A DNA stretch of 64,000 bases from FW021-bin31 sp964422465 (GCA_964422465.1 CAYRBD010000005.1:1-64000), one strand, 5' to 3'. Counted from the stretch's first letter, positions 34,943 to 44,441 are shown. Notes: generated by a model not told the origin, from the letters alone. Made by a program: numbers and translations.

Positions 34943-37168
34943 CTATGGGGTCACCAGTTTTTTCAGCTCTCTGAAACTTTTTTGATTGTTTATATTTTGA
35001 ATAGCGTCTGCTATATCCAATTTTTCCTGTTCGGTAAGGTGCCAGTTGAGTGCTGCTCCTTTATTTTTCTTCCGTGGTACATATTGAAAAATAAGCCGGT
35101 GAAAAGGAACAGCAATGAAATGAGAAGCATAAGCTACCAGATCATCCTGTTCAAAATCCTGGAGGGTGGACCAATTGTGCTGCATAGAAAACAAAGGGTC
35201 AATCAACCGGGCGGCAAATCCTTTACTTTTATCTAAAGACCTGATTTCATCTTTTTCCCGGTCTCTTATTTGCATGAGAATAACCGTACCTGCATTTTGG
35301 TTAATCCAATCCCGGAAGACATGCAGGAAACGAAGGCTGGTTTCTTTCCCAAAGTTATCCCTCAACCCGGCATCCATTACTTCAATGGTTGGCCGGGTAG
35401 GCAAATATACGTTGGGTAACACGTAAGGAAACGTGGCATTCATCCGGATGGCAGTTGTAAACAACAGGTTTTCGGGATTTTGCTTTGAAAAATAGGTACG
35501 GAAGTCCACTCCATCTATATCCCTTTCACTCCGCAAACTATTTTCATAGGTAGGGTAGGTGAGGTAGCTGACTTTTTGTGGAGAAATAAGCAGTTTTCGT
35601 CCATCCGCAGTAATTGTAGGCGATAAAATAAGCATGGGAATAAGCGCCTGTTGTTCAGGTTGCCGATAGGCCTTCAATGTTTTATCCAATTTCCAGTCCA
35701 GGTTAATATTTAATTGCCGTTCAAAGGCATAACCCCTGTCTTTTGGATATATATTACCATCCAATTTGAAATTTTGAAAGGGAGTAAAAAAATCATTCAC
35801 GGCAAAGGAAGACATGACAGAATTGAGCAGGTCTTTGGAAACATTTTCCACATATTCAGGGTCCAGGAGGTCAATCTTTTTTCCCTTTAATTTTTCCAGG
35901 TACAATTCCCGGTAATAGGCAGCCGCAACCATCCCACCTGAAGCGCCCGTTATCAAAACAGTATGCCGCATAAGCTGGCCGCCCAGCAGGCTGTCGGCAT
36001 GCTGAAACACGTCCATACACCAAGAAGCCGAGCGGCTGCCGCCCCCACTCACATTAAGGAGAATCAACGGCGGTTTCATACCTGAAGGAAATTTATTTTT
36101 CCAGTTGTTGAGGATGGCAATCGTTTTCTGCTTATCCTTATAGGCTCTTTCCGGCGTAAAAAGGGTTTCGAGTGACTTAATGCTATAGGTCGGGCGCTCC
36201 TTTCTATGGGTGTAATCCAAACCATAAGCTTTGCTCTGTATGTCAATAATATTACGCTTAAGAGCCCAATTAAAAATAAGGACGATAGCAATCAACACGG
36301 GGATGGTCCAGTCCTTAAAGAGATAAGCAAATGCTCCCGACAGGGCAATCAATACGGAAATAAAAATGAGTACACTTGCCCCCGCCGGGATTCGGAATGC
36401 AGCATACTTGGTCAGGTAGCTTAGCAGGATCAAAAAGATAAAAGCAAAAGCCACCATCAGCACTGCCGCACCATGGTGTTTCTTAAAAATGTCATCCAGA
36501 AAGTGACGGTCATAATGGGAAACATTTCGCGCCTTTTTGGGCGTGAAAAAAGAGTTAAGGTAGGTATCTATCTTTATGGTATTATCATCCAGTTGCAGAT
36601 TGGGAGTGGTAACCTGCTCAAGCAGTTTCCGGAGATTCCCGCTTTGCTTTCGGAAAGCCCGGGTAATGTTTTTGTCCGTCCCAAAAAAATAAGTAAAAGA
36701 GATGAATAACACAAACAAAAAACCCAATACCAGGCCGATCTCCAGCATAATAATATTGGAAATGGAGTTTAGCTCATTAAAGCGCTGAAAGGTAAATTGC
36801 CTGATCATAAAAAACAGCAAAAAGGCCAGGGGAATAATAAAGTTGTTCAGGGCATATTTGCCAAACGGATTACTGGTAGTGGCCAGAAAGCGAAAATATT
36901 TACTGTTCAGAATAAAAGTGGTAATCTGCCAGGAGACTACAAAAATACCATAAGAAGCACCCAGTATAAAAGTGCTGTAAAAACTCACCCGCCCTAAATA
37001 TTCGGGCGCGAGCAAAATGGACTCCGCACCGAATATTTTTCCCAGGCTGTCCTGAACCGTAGCAAATAAAATAAGCCAGAAGATCAGCAACATCTGATAA
37101 CGCCTCAAATGCAGAAAAAGCAATTGTAGCGGCATGGAATGAATAAACCTGTACAGAAATGTCTTCAT
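34943..37168 (-). CDS. Membrane-anchored patatin-like phospholipase
   Basis: 741 residues with an unusual plan. About 300 N-terminal residues hold seven predicted membrane helices (about 24-40, 62-88, 108-121, 139-162, 233-252, 263-284, 287-304). The remaining part is a patatin domain: oxyanion loop SGGGSRS at 374-380, nucleophile elbow GASGG with S410, and the partner aspartate D599 in MDAGLRDN. Here the usual DGG/DGA is DAG. Patatins hydrolyse membrane lipid acyl chains. The start ATG is preceded by a well-formed promoter. Neighbours are unrelated, so whether it serves lipid turnover or defence is open. Confidence 0.85.
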   Translation of the reverse strand: MKTFLYRFIHSMPLQLLFLHLRRYQMLLIFWLILFATVQDSLGKIFGAESILLAPEYLGRVSFYSTFILGASYGIFVVSWQITTFILNSKYFRFLATTSNPFGKYALNNFIIPLAFLLFFMIRQFTFQRFNELNSISNIIMLEIGLVLGFLFVLFISFTYFFGTDKNITRAFRKQSGNLRKLLEQVTTPNLQLDDNTIKIDTYLNSFFTPKKARNVSHYDRHFLDDIFKKHHGAAVLMVAFAFIFLILLSYLTKYAAFRIPAGASVLIFISVLIALSGAFAYLFKDWTIPVLIAIVLIFNWALKRNIIDIQSKAYGLDYTHRKERPTYSIKSLETLFTPERAYKDKQKTIAILNNWKNKFPSGMKPPLILLNVSGGGSRSASWCMDVFQHADSLLGGQLMRHTVLITGASGGMVAAAYYRELYLEKLKGKKIDLLDPEYVENVSKDLLNSVMSSFAVNDFFTPFQNFKLDGNIYPKDRGYAFERQLNINLDWKLDKTLKAYRQPEQQALIPMLILSPTITADGRKLLISPQKVSYLTYPTYENSLRSERDIDGVDFRTYFSKQNPENLLFTTAIRMNATFPYVLPNVYLPTRPTIEVMDAGLRDNFGKETSLRFLHVFRDWINQNAGTVILMQIRDREKDEIRSLDKSKGFAARLIDPLFSMQHNWSTLQDFEQDDLVAYASHFIAVPFHRLIFQYVPRKKNKGAALNWHLTEQEKLDIADAIQNINNQKSFRELKKLVTP

Positions 37169-37184
37169 TAGCTAATTGGTTGTC

Positions 37185-37216
37185 CAAATCTAACCCAAAA
37201 ACCTGTTCTATTCAAA
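37185..37216 (-). promoter_or_regulatory. Promoter of the patatin gene
   Basis: A -33 TTTG (37216-37213) and a -7 box TAGATTTG (37192-37185) with 20 bases between them, ending 16 bases before the ATG. One of the two best-formed promoters in the window. Confidence 0.65.
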
Positions 37217-37242
37217 TCAGGATAGGAACATCTGCATAGTAG

Positions 37243-38520
37243 CTACTCGTGGCGCAGAGCCATAATCGGATTCAGACGTGAGGCCTTAATCGCTGGATAA
37301 AGTCCCGAGACGATACCGACAAAAGTGCAGATAACAATTCCGATGCTGATAATCCCCCAAGGGATTACAAACCCTGCATTCATTAGTAGCGAAACCACGT
37401 TCCCAATCAGGATACCCAGAACAATACCAAAAAGGCCGCCAAGAAGGCTGATGATAATGGCTTCATAAAGAAACTGTCGCCGGATAGCAAAGTTTTTGGC
37501 TCCCATAGCCTTGGATACCCCAATCTCGCGGGTACGCTCTGCCACGGCCACCAGCATGATGTTCATCAACCCAATGGCCGATCCGAAAAGCGTAATAAAG
37601 CCGATGAACAAAGCTGCTATTTTAACGCTCCCAATGCTGCTCATCAGGATATGGGCAAGGTTATCATTTTTGTTGATATAAAAATTATTGGCCTCATCAA
37701 AATGTAGCTTCCTAATAATGCGGAAGGTGCCGGTAGCTTCTCCGATGGCCTGCTCCAACTGCTCCATTTGAGCCACCTCCACCCCTATTTGAAAAGAAGG
37801 GGCAGAACCGCTGAAAACCCTCCTTACGTTGTTGATGGAAGTAATAACAATATTATCTCCACTAAAAATATTACTGCTTCCTTTGGATTTGAGTACACCG
37901 AGGATGCGATAACGCCTGGAGCCAATACGGACGGTATTGTTTTCTATATTCTTCAAATGGTCTCCAAAAAGTTTTTTTGCCACATCCATTCCGATAATAG
38001 CCACATTGCGTCCGGAAGACAAATCCTGCATACTGAAATTACGCCCCATTTCTAACTCGTAGCCGTTCAATTTAAGATAATTCTCATCGCCGCCTATAAC
38101 TCTGACATTGGGATCGGTCTTTTTATCCGCATGGAAAACTGTTGCCATCCAGCCTCCTGATACAGATAAGCTAACGGTCGCCGGATAGTGAAACCTTTCT
38201 TTAAATTCTTTTGCCTGTAGGTAGCTGATCGGCTCATCCCTGCGAGAAGTTTCCTTCTTATCCTCATCGGTTTTCTTATTGCCTTTTTCAGCTTTCTTTC
38301 CTCCAAAATGGACGTTTAGTTCCCAATTTTGTATGGTAAAACCGTTCGCCCCCATGTTGGCAAAGTTGTTATAAATGGTACTGCGGATACTGGCAATGGC
38401 CGTGAAAATACCAACTAATGCCATTATGCCGAATGCGATTATGGCAATAGTAAGAAGGGCCCGCAACCGATTTTTGCGTACCGAATGAAAGGATAAATAA
38501 AGAATATCTTTTAAGCGCAT
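37243..38520 (-). CDS. MacB/FtsX-type ABC transporter permease
   Basis: 425 residues with the MacB architecture: one N-terminal membrane helix (about 18-44), a large periplasmic MacB_PCD domain, and three C-terminal helices (about 295-320, 345-375 and 385-415) with the FtsX motif VAERTREIGVSKAMGAK. The insertion rich in lysine and glutamate at about 75-100 is unusual. Such permeases drive mechanotransmission with a MacB-type ATPase, but none is adjacent: the divergent ATPase gene is gldA, which belongs to another transporter class. The missing partner must lie elsewhere in the genome. A weak -7 match, TAACTTTA, lies six bases upstream. Confidence 0.9.
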   Translation of the reverse strand: MRLKDILYLSFHSVRKNRLRALLTIAIIAFGIMALVGIFTAIASIRSTIYNNFANMGANGFTIQNWELNVHFGGKKAEKGNKKTDEDKKETSRRDEPISYLQAKEFKERFHYPATVSLSVSGGWMATVFHADKKTDPNVRVIGGDENYLKLNGYELEMGRNFSMQDLSSGRNVAIIGMDVAKKLFGDHLKNIENNTVRIGSRRYRILGVLKSKGSSNIFSGDNIVITSINNVRRVFSGSAPSFQIGVEVAQMEQLEQAIGEATGTFRIIRKLHFDEANNFYINKNDNLAHILMSSIGSVKIAALFIGFITLFGSAIGLMNIMLVAVAERTREIGVSKAMGAKNFAIRRQFLYEAIIISLLGGLFGIVLGILIGNVVSLLMNAGFVIPWGIISIGIVICTFVGIVSGLYPAIKASRLNPIMALRHE

Positions 38521-38638
38521 CGCGGATAAAGTTAAGGGTTAATTAAAAACCTGTCTATTTTTATTGCTTACTGCTTCATTTTAACACTTTTTTAAAAAGA
38601 AATTGTGCCGGGGAATTTCCAACATATTTGAAAATTTC

Positions 38639-38646
38639 TACTTTTG
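38639..38646 (+). promoter_or_regulatory. -7 promoter box of the gld operon
   Basis: TACTTTTG, 124 bases before gldA, with no clear -33. It is the only element I can support in the 250-base gap between the divergent permease and gldA genes; the rest is AT-rich with no hairpins. Confidence 0.45.
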
Positions 38647-38770
38647 CGCAACTACTTTTTTAAAAACAGACGAATACTCCTGTTTTTATTAACTCTTTAA
38701 GAAATTACGGTTCACCCTTTGGTTTATTGCTCGTGGTAGAAATATAATCTATCCCTCCTAAAAATGAGTT

Positions 38771-39697
38771 ATGGACATACAGATTGAACAACTTACCAAA
38801 AAATATGATACTCAGATGGCGGTGGATCATATTTCCTTTGAAGCTAAGACCGGTGAAATACTGGGATTCCTCGGCCCCAATGGCGCCGGAAAAAGTACTA
38901 CCATGAAAATGATTACCGGTTATATCGGTATCGGAGCCGGCGATATCCGTATTGGCGGACAGTCTGTAAAAGAATACGCCGATCAGATGAAAACCCACAT
39001 CGGGTATCTTCCGGAAAACAACCCGCTTTATCTGGATATGCCCGTTATAGACTATCTGCAATTTTGTGCGGCTCTTCAGGGAGTAAACAAAGCGGATATC
39101 CCTCCCAGAGTCCATTTGATGATCCTGCAGTGTGGGTTGAATTCGGAAAAACATAAGAACATTGGAGAACTTTCCAAAGGATACCGCCAGCGTGTAGGTT
39201 TGGCACAAGCTATGATCCATGATCCGGATATCCTGATATTGGATGAACCGACTACCGGCCTGGACCCCAATCAGATCATTGAGATCAGACAATTAATCAA
39301 AAGGCTGGGAAAAGAAAAAACTGTAATTCTGAGTACCCATATTTTACCTGAGGTAGAAGCTACCTGCGACCGTATTTTGATTATCAATAAGGGGAAGCTG
39401 GTTGCCAATGGCACCGCGGCTTCGCTAAGAGAACAAATGGCAGGAAGTGAGATATTAAAGGTTAAAATAGAAGAAGGAGAGCTGCCTCAAATCCAAAACA
39501 TCCTCCTGAAAATACCTGAAATCTCCGAAGTGAAAATTTTAGAGGAGAACCGGCGTCTTGAAGTAACCTGCAGACAGGGAGAAGCCGCAAAAAGAGCTAT
39601 TTTCCAATGCTGTGTGGCACAAAACTGGATACTGACCGAACTGATCCCGATAGAAACCCGGCTTGAAGATATTTTCCATAATTTAACCCTTAACTGA
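38771..39697 (+). CDS. gldA: Gliding-motility ABC transporter ATPase GldA
   Basis: 308 residues: Walker A GPNGAGKSTT near 36-45, the signature LSKGYRQRVGLAQAM, Walker B ILILDEPTTGLDP and the switch histidine in STHILPEVEA, then a C-terminal domain of about 90 residues. With GldF and GldG it forms an ABC transporter found in gliding Bacteroidota; it is needed for gliding in some species and linked to the type IX secretion machinery, though its cargo is unsettled. The next gene begins two bases after the stop. Confidence 0.92.
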   Translation: MDIQIEQLTKKYDTQMAVDHISFEAKTGEILGFLGPNGAGKSTTMKMITGYIGIGAGDIRIGGQSVKEYADQMKTHIGYLPENNPLYLDMPVIDYLQFCAALQGVNKADIPPRVHLMILQCGLNSEKHKNIGELSKGYRQRVGLAQAMIHDPDILILDEPTTGLDPNQIIEIRQLIKRLGKEKTVILSTHILPEVEATCDRILIINKGKLVANGTAASLREQMAGSEILKVKIEEGELPQIQNILLKIPEISEVKILEENRRLEVTCRQGEAAKRAIFQCCVAQNWILTELIPIETRLEDIFHNLTLN

Positions 39698-39698
39698 T

Positions 39699-40421
39699 AT
39701 GCGAGCAACCTGGATTATTACTAAAAAGGAGTTGGCATCCTTTTTTGATTCCCTGATCGCCTACATTATCCTTGTTTTGTTTCTTGGATTTAGCGGTTTC
39801 TTTACCTGGCTGTACGGCTCCAATGTTTTTTTTGTGGGACAGGCCAGTCTGGAAGCTTTTTTTAATGTGGCATTTTGGACTTTATTCTTTTTTATCCCGG
39901 CCCTGACGATGCGCCTTTTAGCGGAAGAAAAGAAAACCGGTACGATAGAACTATTGCTTACCAAGGCAGTAACTGACAAGCAAGTGGTGTTCGGGAAATT
40001 TCTGGCGACAATGCTGCTTATTGTAATTGCACTGCTGTTTACGCTGCCTTATGTGATTACCATTTCAAGCCTTGGCAACCTGGACGTGGGACAGGTATTA
40101 TGCGGCTATCTGGGGTTGATCCTGATGAGCGCTGCTTATGCGGGTATAGGAATCTTTACCAGCAGTATAACCGGTAACCAGATTGTGGCCTTCCTGACGG
40201 CCTTGTTTATTGGCTTGTTTTTTCACCTGATCTTTGGGATGCTGGCTCAAAATTTTTCAGGCCTTGCCGGGCAGATATTTCAATACCTGAGTCTTTCTTA
40301 TCACTTTCAGAGCATTTCCAGAGGCGTCCTGGATACACGTGATGTACTGTACTTTTTATCTATTGCATATATAGGGCTTCTGTTAGCCGAATTTTCTCTA
40401 ACCAAAAGGATCACGGATTAA
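39699..40421 (+). CDS. gldF: Gliding-motility ABC transporter permease GldF
   Basis: 240 residues with six membrane helices. The N-terminus MRATWIITKKELASFFDSLIAYIILVLFL is typical of the ABC-2 permease family, as is the EEKKTGTIELLLTKAVTDKQVVFGKFLATM block after helix 2, which links the permease to the ATPase. It would form the channel with GldG. Directly downstream of gldA and four bases before gldG, so all are translated from one mRNA. Confidence 0.92.
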   Translation: MRATWIITKKELASFFDSLIAYIILVLFLGFSGFFTWLYGSNVFFVGQASLEAFFNVAFWTLFFFIPALTMRLLAEEKKTGTIELLLTKAVTDKQVVFGKFLATMLLIVIALLFTLPYVITISSLGNLDVGQVLCGYLGLILMSAAYAGIGIFTSSITGNQIVAFLTALFIGLFFHLIFGMLAQNFSGLAGQIFQYLSLSYHFQSISRGVLDTRDVLYFLSIAYIGLLLAEFSLTKRITD

Positions 40422-40425
40422 TAGC

Positions 40426-41955
40426 ATGAAATCAAAGTTATATACTTCCTTAGCCTTCCTGATTGGTATTGTGATTTTTATCAACCTGCTGTCAACCGAA
40501 TATCATTTGCGGCTGGACCTGACTGAAGGTGGACAATACACGCTGAGCCAGGCTACAAGAAACATTTTAAAGGACCTGCAGAAGCCGGTAACCATAAAAG
40601 CGTATTTTTCCAAAGACCTGCCTCCCCGGATTTTGAAAGCCCGGCAGGATTTTAAGGATTTGCTGGTGGAATACGCCAACCGCTCCAACGGGATGGTGAT
40701 GTATAAGTTTATAGATCCGGCACAATCTCAGGATGTAGAACAGGAAGTGGGTAAAGATGGAATTCGCCCGGTCATGATTAATGTGCGGGAAAAAGACCAG
40801 ATGAAGCAGCAGAAGGCTTATATGGGAGCGGTGGTGCTCTTAGGAAAGAAAAAAGAAGTTATTCCCTTCATCCAGCCGGGCGCACCCATGGAATACCAGT
40901 TGTCCAGCGCCATAAAAAAAATGACCATAAGAAGAAAACCGGTTATAGGTTTCCTGCAGGGACAAGGAGAGCCTTCGCTTTCAGAAATGAACCAGGCTGA
41001 ACAGCAGATGCAGATTCTGTATCAGCCTCAGCAGATAACGCTTTCAGATACCCAGGCGATACCGCCTGATGTTAAAACGCTGGCCATCATTGCTCCTACC
41101 GATAGTTTTACCCGTACCGATTTCGATCAGATCAATCACTTTTTGGCCAGAGGAGGCCGTTTGCTGGTAGCCATTAACCGGGTAAATGTAAACATGAGAA
41201 TGGGACAGGGCATGCCGGTATCTACGGGCCTGGAGGGCTGGTTGAGCCGGAAGGGAATCCGGGTGTGGCCCAATTTTGTCATTGATGCGCAATGTGGAGC
41301 GGTTACTGTTCCTCAGCAACAAGGTCCTTTTTCTTTTAACAGCAGTATTTCCTTTCCTTATTTTCCCATGATCAGCAATTTTGCCAAAAGCCCGGTTACT
41401 TCCGGACTGGAAAGTGTCTTACTGCGTTTTGGAAGTAGCATGAACTATACGGGGGACAGCACTCTTACTTTTACGCCATTGGCTTTCACCTCCAAAAGAT
41501 CTGATACGCTGCCCACTCCACAATTTATCAATATTCAGCGGCAATGGACTCAGCATGATTTTACCCAAAGCAAATTGATTGTGGCCGCATCTCTGGAAGG
41601 CAATATTTCCGGGCTGGATAGCGCTCAAAATACAAAAATGGTGGTCATCGGAGATGGTGATTTTGCAGTAAACGGCCCGCCCCGCCAGGCTCAGCAACTT
41701 AATCCTGATAATGTAAGCTTTCTGGTAAATGCAATAGACTGGTTATCGGATGATACCGGCCTGATCGGATTGCGAACTAAGAATATTACTTCCAGGCCCA
41801 TTGAACAGGTTAGTGATTCTACCCGGACTTTATTAAAATATCTTAATTTTCTGTTGCCGGTTCTATTGGCAGTTGCCTATGGGATCATCAGAGCCCGTCA
41901 GAACCGGATCAAAAGACTACAAAGAATGAAAGAGAACTATGAAACAACTGAATAA
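40426..41955 (+). CDS. gldG: Gliding-motility ABC transporter auxiliary protein GldG
   Basis: 509 residues with one N-terminal membrane helix (about 4-22), a large periplasmic region with the ABC-type uncharacterised transport domain (FIDPAQSQDVEQEVGKDGIRPVMINV, then a DUF4350-like part with TDSFTRTDFDQINHFLARGGRLLVAI), and a second helix near the C-terminus (about 470-488) followed by a basic tail. The last 17 bases overlap the next gene. In F. johnsoniae GldG is needed for gliding together with GldA and GldF. Confidence 0.92.
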   Translation: MKSKLYTSLAFLIGIVIFINLLSTEYHLRLDLTEGGQYTLSQATRNILKDLQKPVTIKAYFSKDLPPRILKARQDFKDLLVEYANRSNGMVMYKFIDPAQSQDVEQEVGKDGIRPVMINVREKDQMKQQKAYMGAVVLLGKKKEVIPFIQPGAPMEYQLSSAIKKMTIRRKPVIGFLQGQGEPSLSEMNQAEQQMQILYQPQQITLSDTQAIPPDVKTLAIIAPTDSFTRTDFDQINHFLARGGRLLVAINRVNVNMRMGQGMPVSTGLEGWLSRKGIRVWPNFVIDAQCGAVTVPQQQGPFSFNSSISFPYFPMISNFAKSPVTSGLESVLLRFGSSMNYTGDSTLTFTPLAFTSKRSDTLPTPQFINIQRQWTQHDFTQSKLIVAASLEGNISGLDSAQNTKMVVIGDGDFAVNGPPRQAQQLNPDNVSFLVNAIDWLSDDTGLIGLRTKNITSRPIEQVSDSTRTLLKYLNFLLPVLLAVAYGIIRARQNRIKRLQRMKENYETTE

Positions 41956-42865
41956 TAAGACTTTAGGCCTCATTCTGGTAATTCTGGCCGTGGTGTTTAT
42001 CGGTACCAAAGCTTTTCGAGCTCCGGGAGATACCAATGTGCAGCGTGAATTGTTTCAGACAGATACCTCGCTGATCACCAAAATCGTGATTTATCCTCAG
42101 AAACAAAACCAAAAAAGGCTCCATTTGATCAAAAGTGGTTCCCGATGGCAGGTCGTACAGGGAAGCCACTCCGTGCCGGCATCCGAGAATACAGTAAAAA
42201 GCCTGCTCCGGGCTCTTTCGTATGTGGGCATAAAAAGAGTGGTTTCGCGTAATAAAAAGGATTGGAACGATTACAATGTAGGAGATTCAGCCGCTACGCA
42301 CTTACAGGTATTTGCCGGAGACCATCCTCTGCTGGACTGCTGGGTAGGCGCTTCTTCCCAGGGAACCGGCCCTTATGCACAAACAGCTACTTACGTCCGA
42401 ATGGATAGCCTGCCGGAAGTATATGAAACCCAGGGTTATCTGGCCTCTGTAGCTAATAAAAGCTTTGATGACTGGCGGAATCATGAATTTTTAAGGTTAA
42501 ATAAAAATACCATTTCCGGATTGCAATTTCATTATCCTGCAGACAGTGGCTTTACAGCCCTCAAAAAAGATTCGGTGTGGTTGATTGCCGGCCAAAAAGC
42601 CGACTCCGCCAAAATGGCCTCCTATTTAAATACGCTCAGTTCTCAGAATTTATCCTCCTTTGCAGATTCGTTTACTCCTTCCGGAGAGCCTGATATGAAA
42701 ATTCAAATCCAGGGTGCACAAGAAACGGAGGTAAGTGCATGGCAACAGGACAGCAGCTGGGTACTTGAATCCTCCCAGCGTCCGGGCATTTATTTTAACA
42801 GTAATAAGGCGGGTATAATCAGTAAACTGATGGTAGGTAAAAAGGCCCTTCTTCCGGGCGAATAA
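41939..42865 (+). CDS. DUF4340 protein, fourth gene of the gld cassette
   Basis: 308 residues: one membrane helix near the N-terminus (about 8-24), then an exported domain of the DUF4340 family, recognisable by the beta-rich repeat VQRELFQTDTSLITKIVIYPQK and the following HLIKSGSRWQVVQG and TVKSLLRALSYV-type blocks. Nothing enzymatic is seen. The start overlaps the gldG coding region by 17 bases, so translation is coupled. DUF4340 proteins also accompany similar ABC-2 plus GldG cassettes in other phyla, which suggests a fourth subunit of the transporter; this is inference from gene order. Confidence 0.82.
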   Translation: MKQLNNKTLGLILVILAVVFIGTKAFRAPGDTNVQRELFQTDTSLITKIVIYPQKQNQKRLHLIKSGSRWQVVQGSHSVPASENTVKSLLRALSYVGIKRVVSRNKKDWNDYNVGDSAATHLQVFAGDHPLLDCWVGASSQGTGPYAQTATYVRMDSLPEVYETQGYLASVANKSFDDWRNHEFLRLNKNTISGLQFHYPADSGFTALKKDSVWLIAGQKADSAKMASYLNTLSSQNLSSFADSFTPSGEPDMKIQIQGAQETEVSAWQQDSSWVLESSQRPGIYFNSNKAGIISKLMVGKKALLPGE

Positions 42866-42968
42866 GGTATTAATATTCCATGAAACCCCTCCTTTCTTAA
42901 AGAAAATGAAGAAATTGTAGCCTTAAAATCAGAAAAAAGTTACATTAGCACAAAATTGACTTAAGCAA

Positions 42969-43748
42969 ATGGAATATGAGATAAAACAAAAAGGAAAATT
43001 TAAATACGTGGAAGAAGGGGAGGGCGAGCCTTTGGTATTGCTTCATGGCTTGTTTGGCGCCCTGAGCAACTTTAAGGATCTCATTGCGTATTTCAAAAAT
43101 GATTATAAGGTTATTGTCCCGCTGCTTCCATTATATGACTTAAAAATACTGGACACCACTGTAGGTGGTCTTGCTAAATTTGTACGTCGTTTTATTGATT
43201 CCATGGATTACCGGGATATTCACCTGCTGGGCAATTCGCTGGGGGGGCATGTATGCCTGGTATATGTTTTAAAGAATCCGGAGAGAATTAAATCGGTTAT
43301 TCTCACCGGCAGTTCCGGTCTTTTTGAAAACGGGATGGGCGAGACTTATCCCAAACGGGGAGATTATGATTATATCCGCAAGAAAACAGAACTCACTTTT
43401 TATGATCCGGAAGTAGCTACTAAGGAGTTGGTTGATGAAGTTTTTGAGATCGTGAACAACCGTTTGAAGGTAATTAAAATTATCTCTTTGGCCAAGTCGG
43501 CAATACGTCATAACTTAGGAGAAGAATTGAGAGATATAAAAGTGCCTACCCTGTTAATCTGGGGACAAAATGACACCATCACTCCGCCGATGGTTGCGGA
43601 AGAGTTTAACAGGCTGATCCCCAATTCTGAACTGTTTTTTATCAACCATTGCGGGCATGCCCCTATGATGGAAGTACCAAGAGAATTTAACATTATCCTG
43701 GAAAATTTTCTGAAAAAACAGAAAATAGAAAACGCCGAAAAAAAATGA
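42969..43748 (+). CDS. Alpha/beta hydrolase
   Basis: 259 residues of the alpha/beta-hydrolase fold. The oxyanion region HGLFG is at 26-30, the nucleophile S90 sits in the elbow GNSLGG, and the acid and base are near residues 200 (GQNDTITPP) and 228 (NHCGHAPMMEVP). The HGLFGALSNFKDLI form and substrate-free lid suggest a C-C bond hydrolase or esterase, but the substrate cannot be named. It is followed after ten bases by the CBS gene, which suggests co-transcription. No clear -7 box upstream. Confidence 0.88.
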   Translation: MEYEIKQKGKFKYVEEGEGEPLVLLHGLFGALSNFKDLIAYFKNDYKVIVPLLPLYDLKILDTTVGGLAKFVRRFIDSMDYRDIHLLGNSLGGHVCLVYVLKNPERIKSVILTGSSGLFENGMGETYPKRGDYDYIRKKTELTFYDPEVATKELVDEVFEIVNNRLKVIKIISLAKSAIRHNLGEELRDIKVPTLLIWGQNDTITPPMVAEEFNRLIPNSELFFINHCGHAPMMEVPREFNIILENFLKKQKIENAEKK

Positions 43749-43758
43749 AATTAATGCT

Positions 43759-44421
43759 ATGCTTGCCCTTGATCTCATATCGTCAGCCGTTCCGGTACTT
43801 TCTCCTGAAGACACCGTAGGCCGTGCATTGGGTTTGATGAGCGAGTTTCACACAAGCGAGTTGCCTGTTGTAGAAGATCGTCGTTACCTGGGGCTGGTGG
43901 AAGAAGAGCATTTACTGGATGCGGAAACAATGGAAGAACAACTGTCCGATCACCTGCTCACGGTTTTCAAACCGGCCGTCCAGGCAGATGTTCATTTTTT
44001 TGAGGCCTTAAAGATTTCCGGCGATTATAACCTGAGTTTGCTGCCGGTGGTGGAACAGCAGAATAACTATGTCGGCGCTATAACTTCCGGGAAACTCCTG
44101 AATGCTGTTTCCCGCTTCAAAGGCATCCAACAGCCCGGTGGTATCCTGGTATTGAGGATGAAACCGAAGGACTACATGCTTTCGGAAATTGCCCGCATCG
44201 CAGAAGCCGAAGACATCTTTTTACTGGGCATTCATACCTTGGCAGAACCGGATACCGGAACGTTAAAAATAATCCTGAAAACAAACCATCCGAACCTGAG
44301 CGCTTTTGTGGCCTCCCTTCAACAGTTAGATTATGAAGTGGTCTATCGCTTTGATACTTCGGAGAATACCGAAAGCATTCAGCGTAATTATGACAACCTG
44401 ATGAATTACATAAATATGTAG
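43759..44421 (+). CDS. CBS domain-containing protein
   Basis: 220 residues. Two CBS domains fill the N-terminal 115 residues (AVPVLSPEDTVGRALGLMSEFHTSELPVVE and AVQADVHFFEALKISGDYNLSLLPVVEQ), followed by an ACT-like region (about 130-200, GGILVLRMKPKDYMLSEIARIAEAED). This is the AcuB-like architecture; CBS pairs bind adenosine nucleotides such as AMP, ATP or c-di-AMP and the ACT part may sense amino acids. In Bacteroidota a gene of this kind is typically found upstream of nadK, as here, but an Omp85-like gene lies between them. The regulated partner is not known. Confidence 0.88.
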   Translation: MLALDLISSAVPVLSPEDTVGRALGLMSEFHTSELPVVEDRRYLGLVEEEHLLDAETMEEQLSDHLLTVFKPAVQADVHFFEALKISGDYNLSLLPVVEQQNNYVGAITSGKLLNAVSRFKGIQQPGGILVLRMKPKDYMLSEIARIAEAEDIFLLGIHTLAEPDTGTLKIILKTNHPNLSAFVASLQQLDYEVVYRFDTSENTESIQRNYDNLMNYINM

Positions 44422-44441
44422 GGAAAGCTCTTTTTTCCCCG

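Noticed and set aside
34943..38520. Patatin plus ABC permease as a linked defence or export system
   Set aside because: The permease ends upstream of an independent patatin promoter, has no ATPase partner, and no sensor or nucleotide-signalling gene is nearby; the adjacency alone is not evidence of a system.
38705..39292. A long open frame on the minus strand across gldA (195 codons)
   Set aside because: It is the mirror of a perfectly conserved ABC ATPase on the plus strand and has no recognisable domains.
44419..44441. GGGAAA...TTTCCC hairpin after the CBS gene
   Set aside because: A 6-bp stem without a T-tract after it; it is not a convincing terminator and may be a chance feature of an AT-rich spacer.
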